From Trogon surrucura (lineage: Eukaryota; Chordata; Aves; Trogoniformes; Trogonidae): a DNA stretch of 64,000 bases. The stretch is from positions 12,321,001-12,385,000 of the forward strand of contig CM036618.1 of the NCBI GenBank assembly GCA_020746105.1, read 5' to 3'. This document shows, piece by piece, positions 59,238 to 64,000 of this stretch. Below the pieces are notes generated by a model. The model did no database searches. It saw only the letters and a program-made list of their open reading frames with translations, and had not been told where the DNA came from. The translations under genes and the position numbers were made by a program. How positions within the stretch are numbered: position 1 is the stretch's first letter; every line of letters starts with the position of its first letter.

Positions 59238-61939
59238 AAATCATAAAATAACTTCCTATCCTTTTTCTCCTGGGAGGCAGAGAGGAAACAAAGAAAAATG
59301 CCCTATCTTTAAACTATTTCTTTCTCCTTGGAAAATATGAAAAAAAAATCAATCATTAACACTGCAGTTATTACATTAGGCTTCATTATTATTTGCCACT
59401 GTAAAAAGGCTAATTTTTTTTCCGTAAAATGGAACGGGGTCTTTTTATTTGTTTATTCTTCACTATCAATCAACTATTCAATCTCAGGCAGAGATAAATT
59501 CTTTCCAGAAAAATTGTTTCCAAAATCCTTGAATATTACCATGTATCTGCAAACAGACATAAGAATGTTATGCTTCAGTTTTCCAGTGAAGAAATCCATT
59601 CTCCTGTAAAAAGTTGAGTGTGTGCTGTACTAATAGAACAAAGAACTGTTTTGCCTAGTGTTACAAATAATCTTGCTGGAAGTCCTTGGCTAGGATCTGT
59701 TTTTTTATGAAATAATCATGATTCACTTCAAATTCCACTAGGTCCTAGCTGTTCTGAGGATACCAGAGAAATTTTCTGGTGTTACGAAAAATCTTGAATT
59801 GTATGACAAAACTTTCTTCTGAAAAACAAACATCCTGTACTATTTATACATCAATAAATTACATGACAGATTCCATGTAAAGTGTCATAAACAGTGTTGT
59901 GCCTTTTCAGTTATTTTATACATTTGAAAAAAAAAAAGAGAAGAAAACAATAAATGGAACCTGAAAAGTGGATTTGTGACCATTACAGAAGAACAGAAGT
60001 ACCACATTTTGCCAAGAATTATCCCCTCTTTTATTGTCACAGAATTAATGAAGCTCAAGTAAAATTATGTTTGGTTTCTTCAGAGGCAATAAAGTTCTTT
60101 TGACAATATTTATTATTAGCTGTATACAGACTATGTATTCCTTTTTCTGAATTGTATTAAGCTCTTAACATGCATAGCTTTCAGCAACAATGTCTTTTAA
60201 AAGAAATAAAATACAATTTTCCATCAGTTTTAAATTGTTGTCATTGTTAAAATGTTAGTTACTGTCTGTTGGTCATTTACAGAAACTACTTTTTAAAATA
60301 ATTTTCTGCTATTTCCTTTCTTTCAATCACCTTGACCTGGAATGAATTAATTTCCAACTTCTTCCTAATCCCAGCAATTTGGATTCAGGTATAGTTTTAA
60401 CAAGAAGGGGTAACCTCTAAAACCGCACAGAAGAAAGCACTAGTGGAGGACTGTTGTTACATCTAGTGTTGACAAAATGAACAGAATTAAGTTTACTCCT
60501 TAGTATCTCAGTCCTCTGTGGAGCTACGTGTCCTCAACTCCAATTTAGTTTAATAGTTATGGCACAGTAACACAGGAGGAGGTTTTACATTAGTGGATAA
60601 TAAGCAGGTGAATGTTGTGGACAAAGGAGATTTCCCCTTCCATTTCTGAGTTGGTCTTTAGTTACACATCTGATTCCGCTTCCTCTAATCTCTAATTTAT
60701 TTTAAGGGTAGCCAAGGATTTGCAACACAAAGCTGAAAATGTTTGTGTTGTGAAATCTTAGCTCCAGTTTCTCAGTTGCCGGTCACTGGAGACTGAAGCT
60801 TATGGCTGTTACTTTATTGACCTTAGGAGAAAATGGATGGGACTGTAATGACAAGACCAGGTTAGTAGGAGGCAGCTAAAATGAAGCCTATTGCAGATGA
60901 AAGCCAATAACCTTCAGCTGTGCATCTCTAGCTCTCACTACTTTCGGCAGCTGATTCAGTATTTCATGGTGTGCTCACCATTTTCAGTTTGAAACTTTCT
61001 ATGGGAAAAGATCAATTGCAAAATTTTTTTCATACTTGGATAAAAATTCAGATTTTAAAAATACTTTAAAAACTATTGTATTTAAATATTTCAAAATGGA
61101 AAATATCAGCTTTCTCAGTTTCACATAGCTTTTGTTTCATAATTTCAGCTACTATTAGGACATAATTAAAATGAACTGTTTAGAAATTACTGAAACAATA
61201 AAATCTTTCTACAGATGGGGTGGGACATTCTGAATATTGTTTTCAGTTGTGCTTTTTCACCCTAGTTCTCCAAATGAAAGCTTTTCAATATCTTATTTTG
61301 CCTGAAGGATGGGGATGTGGTTTCCTGATTAGTTGTATCCCTTTTCAGACTGGTTTCTAAAAGGTGGTTAGATTTTAAGATTCAGATTTGGGTTTGGTTA
61401 TTTAGCTTGGATGATTTCTAGTAGGAAACAATTCTTGCCTGTTGTTTTGTCTTTCATCGGTTTCTTATGAGAACTCCATTCTTGGACAAAAAGCTAATTG
61501 TTTCTATAAAACCATGTCTTAGTTACTCCTTGACATCTAGGATTCTTCCTGGATGTTAAGAACACAGCTGTGGTTTTGAACTAAATGACACTGGCTTTCA
61601 TTAACTTGAACTCCCAACGATAGGATGAAGCAATGGAGTGAAGAAACTATTCCTCTTTGACAGGCTGTGGTTTGCTCTGAAGCACAATAGGAGACCAAGG
61701 ACTGGTTTTTCACTCCTTGCTCTTGGATAAGATATTTTCCCCCTTTTTTTGTGCCTGGGGAAATTAGTCTGACTGAAAATCATTTTAGGCAAAGATCTGG
61801 TAGAATTTCTGTACTTAATTCTTCCAGGTAGTGTAGCTAGTGCTTGTTTGTGATGCCACCTTTCCTTCCTTGTCAAGTTACACTTACAAGTGCTCTCCGC
61901 AGTGTGCGCCCCACCTGTTCTGGCCTGAGCAGCTTCATA

Positions 61940-62212
61940 AAGGACAGAAGGAATGAGAGGAAACATTCTCAGGTTGCACCAGGGGAGGTTAAGATAAGAT
62001 ATTAGGAAAAAAATCTTCACCAAAAGGGTTGTTAAGTGTTGAAACAGGCTGCCCAGGGAAGTAGTTGAGTCACCATCACTGCAGTTATTTAAAAGACATG
62101 TAAATGTGGTGCTTAGGGACATTGCTTGGTGTTGGACTTGGCATCGCTACAGTAATGACTAGCCTCAATAATCCTATAGGTCTTTTCCAACCTAAATGAT
62201 TCTATGATTCTA
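61940..62212 (+). mobile_element. CR1 LINE, 5'-truncated 3' end
   Basis: Starts AAGGACAGAAGGAATGAGAG, matching the RT-downstream segment TSDRTRGNG. It continues AGGTTGCACCAGGGGAGGTT (LHQG-F), GGCTGCCCAGGGAAGTAGTT (LPREVV) and GAGTCACCATCACTGCAGTT (ESPSL), ending CTTTTCCAACCTAAATGATT plus one octamer. Same subfamily style as the copy ending at 8371 (…CTTTTCCAACCT). First of three plus-strand CR1 pieces in a row. Confidence 0.92.
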
Positions 62213-62332
62213 AAACCAAAAGAGAACAACAATGTAAATGTGTTGGTAATCTCTGAATCTATAGGAAATTAAGCACTAATCTTAAACTTGATAATTTAAG
62301 GGAGAACTGCTAATCTCTTCTTTCTGGTACCC

Positions 62333-62515
62333 AGTGATAAGACACATAGAAATGGTTTAAAGCTGCACCACAGGATGTTGAGACTTGATGTTAGGAAGCA
62401 TTTCTTCACCAAGAGGGTGGTCAAACACTGAAACAGTCTACCTAGAGAGGTGGTCAGTGGCCCAAGCCTGTCAGTGTTTAAAAGGTATTTGGACAATATC
62501 CTTAATAAGATGTTT
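62333..62515 (+). mobile_element. CR1 LINE fragment, 3' tail missing
   Basis: ATGTTGAGACTTGATGTTAG and AGCATTTCTTCACCAAGAGG correspond to RLDVRKHFFTKRV. CTACCTAGAGAGGTGGTCAG gives LPREVVS, and CAGTGTTTAAAAGGTATTTG gives VFKRYLD. The sequence then runs straight into the next CR1 piece without its own 3' UTR or octamers. The loss of the tail at the junction suggests a deletion or recombination between neighbouring copies. Confidence 0.85.
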
Positions 62516-62595
62516 TAACTTTTGTTTGACTGCTCATGGCTTGGATGGGCATATTCTTTGCTGGATAAAAACCTGGCTGGAAAGCCAGGCCCAAA

Positions 62596-62872
62596 TTTTT
62601 CAGACAGTAACTGACCTTATCCCCACAATACCCACACATTGCTGGGAGAGAAACACTACAGGAAATCCTGTCTGATTTCCAGAGTTTTATTGAAGAACAT
62701 TCTCCCAGTGGTGTCAAGGCCCAGGAAGACATAGATTATTGTGACATCAAGCAGTCTTGACATTCTGCACATCACAGACAACTGTGGTGCTACTGAACTC
62801 TGATGAGAGTCTCCATCTCCCAGATGAGCAACTGAAGAGCTTCATACCAGGCTTGCCTCTCTAGTTCTGCTC
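62596..62872. other. Foreign insertion inside CR1 copy 3
   Basis: About 275 bases with no CR1 similarity that split the RT segment between the WLE and NGVKSS motifs. No LTR, SINE or octamer structure was recognised and no clear target duplication was found at the edges. It may be a decayed transposon, a filler from repair, or two CR1 pieces joined around host sequence. Confidence 0.55.
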
Positions 62873-62933
62873 CATAAATGGAGTAAAATCCAGTTGGCAG
62901 CTGTTCACAAGTGATGTTCCCCAGGGTTCAATA

Positions 62934-63197
62934 TTGGGACCAGTTCTGTTTAATATCTTTATCAATGATCTGTTCAAGGGGATTGAGTGCACCCTCAGTA
63001 AGTTTGCACATGACACAAAGCTGAGTGGGAGTGATGATCTGCTTGGGGATAGGAAGGTTCTGCAGAGAGATCTGAATAGGCTAGGTCAATGGTATGAGGT
63101 TGGACAAGGCCAATTTCGGGTCCTGCACTTGGGTCACAACAGCTCTACAGACTTGCAAAAGAGTGGCTGGAAAACTTCCTGGCAGAAAAGAAATTGA
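62934..63197 (+). pseudogene. CR1 ORF2 remnant: RT core
   Basis: 87 codons: [20 protein letters not shown] (RT block), then FAHDTKL at residues 25-31, where the catalytic FADD has become FAHD, so one active-site Asp is lost. It continues with VLQRDLNRL and VLHLGHNSS. The frame ends where it slips into the next phase at 63194. Confidence 0.88.
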
Positions 63198-63655
63198 GGG
63201 CATTCATTGACAGTCAGCTGAACATGAGACAGCAGTGTGCTCAGGTGGCCAAGAAGGCCAAGAGCATCCTGGCCTATATCAAAAATAGCGTGGCCAGCAG
63301 AAGTAAGCAAGTGATTACACCCTTGTACTCGGCACTGGTGAGGCTGCACTTTGAATCCTGTGTGCTGTTTTGGGCCCCTCTCTACAGGAAAGCCACTGAA
63401 GTGCCGGAGTGTGTCCAAAGAAGGACAATGAAGCTGGTCACGGGTCTGGAGAACAAGTCTGATGAGGAGGGGCTGAGAGAACTGGGATTGTTCAGCCTGG
63501 AGCCAACGAGATTAAAAGGAGACCTTATCACTCTCTACACTATCTACTATCTACCTTACCTGAAAGGAGGTTGTATCAAGGTAGGGGTTGATCTCCAAAG
63601 TAACAAGAGACAGGACAAGAGAAACCGGTCTCAAATTGCACCAGAGGAGGTTTAG
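63194..63655 (+). pseudogene. CR1 ORF2 remnant: C-terminal region
   Basis: 153 codons in the next phase: FIDSQLNMRQQCAQVAKKAK, then LYSALVRLHFESCVLFWAPL, CVQRRTMKLVTGLENKSDEE and [20 protein letters not shown]. The family Tyr-Cys pair of [10 protein letters not shown] is changed to ESCVLFWAP. Matches the C-terminal part of the copies at 7.6 and 12.5 kb. Non-functional. Confidence 0.88.
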
Positions 63656-63862
63656 ATTAGATATTAGGAAGAATTTCTTCACCAGAATGGTTGTTAAGCA
63701 TTTGAACGGGCTTTCCAGGGCAGTGATTGAGTCACCATCCCTGGAAATATTTAAAAGTCCCATAGATGTGGGGTTTAGTGGTGGATCTGGCATTGCTAGT
63801 TTAATGGTTGGATGCAATGATTCTAATGGTCTTTTCCAGACTAAATCATTCTATGATTCTAA

Positions 63863-64000
63863 GTGGTCAGACAGTTTGACTAGATAGTTGTTGTAGGTGC
63901 CTTTTGATGGAAATTATTCTGTTCTAATCTAGTCCAGTCTAGTCCAGTCTACTTTATATTAAGCCAATATCCTCTAAACTTCCTAAATTCAGTACAACAA
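63863..64000. repeat. Spacer with 10-bp tandem doublet
   Basis: Unique sequence after the last CR1. It contains two exact AGTCCAGTCT units at 63931-63950, preceded by a partial unit. Confidence 0.6.

Larger units (their letters stand above)
52631..61939. other. Long gene-free AT-rich stretch
   Basis: Over nine kilobases with no recognised gene or transposon apart from simple sequence. It contains a recurring word at 54777-54798, a long A-run at 55894-55921, and a T-rich tract at 59176-59237. Open frames reach at most 129 codons (55490-55879), except for one of 173 codons (61601-62122) that overlaps the next CR1. None shows a domain. Confidence 0.55.
62526..63862 (+). mobile_element. CR1 LINE copy 3, interrupted by about 275 bp
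   Basis: The first 70 bases encode the RT segment [17 protein letters not shown] (62526-62595). Family sequence then breaks off, resumes at about 62873 with ATGGAGTAAAATCCAGTTGG (NGVKSSW) and continues to 63862. In the intact-order copy at 7.1 kb these two points are about 12 bases apart, so 62596-62872 is extra. The 3' part ends TTTTCCAGACTAAATCATTC and a single octamer. Frames are broken several times. Confidence 0.9.

Noticed and set aside
61601-62122. 173-codon minus frame
   Set aside because: Its N-terminal third is the antisense of the CR1 piece at 61940-62212, and the rest has no domain. It is a shadow of the repeat plus chance extension.

Overview
The window looks like avian (bird) nuclear DNA from a gene-poor, AT-rich intergenic region or a very long intron. 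The main evidence is repeated CR1 (chicken repeat 1) LINE sequence: 5'-truncated copies, reverse-transcriptase fragments with VPQGS and FADD motifs, and 3' ends closing in the octamer ATTCTATG. Two LTR-type elements, a few microsatellites and A/T-rich low-complexity tracts make up most of the remaining recognisable structure. No functional protein-coding gene, rRNA, tRNA or CRISPR array was recognised. Nearly all open frames outside the CR1 copies are short and have no recognisable domain.

Layout. 1-2.9 kb has no recognised gene. 2.9-3.9 kb is a mosaic of very old minus-strand CR1 pieces, and 4.39-4.56 kb is a short CR1 3' end. 7.08-8.37 kb is the first long CR1 copy (RT plus C-terminal region, frames broken). 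12.47-13.35 kb is a second copy with an unusually long uninterrupted frame of 256 codons. 16.0-16.7 kb resembles a solo retroviral LTR, with a TATA box, a poly(A) signal, a GT-rich element and a 16-bp tandem duplication. 21.28-21.58 kb is a CR1 core fragment, and about 22.8-23.0 kb is a decayed RT fragment. 31.5-34.8 kb holds five CR1 pieces, one plus and four minus. 46.11-46.58 kb is a 458-bp element with TG...CA ends flanked by an exact 5-bp direct repeat (ACTTG). It reads as a solo LTR and contains a perfect full NFI-type palindrome. 52.4-52.6 kb is a minus CR1 tail. 61.9-63.9 kb is a head-to-tail series of three plus-strand CR1 pieces, the last interrupted by about 275 bp of foreign sequence.

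Between these lie long unique AT-rich stretches. A few islands stand out by composition, open frame or splice-like signals (5.5-6.0, 19.8-20.0, 27.0-27.3, 43.8-44.3, 46.6-47.15 and 50.9-51.2 kb). They are described as candidates only, because comparative alignment or RNA data would be needed to judge them. There is no operon or set of cooperating genes. The history is one of repeated CR1 retrotransposition (at least three age classes) and two retroviral insertions later reduced to single LTRs. I found no convincing undescribed biological system. The best leads are the TSD-flanked LTR with its NFI palindrome and the unassigned islands.
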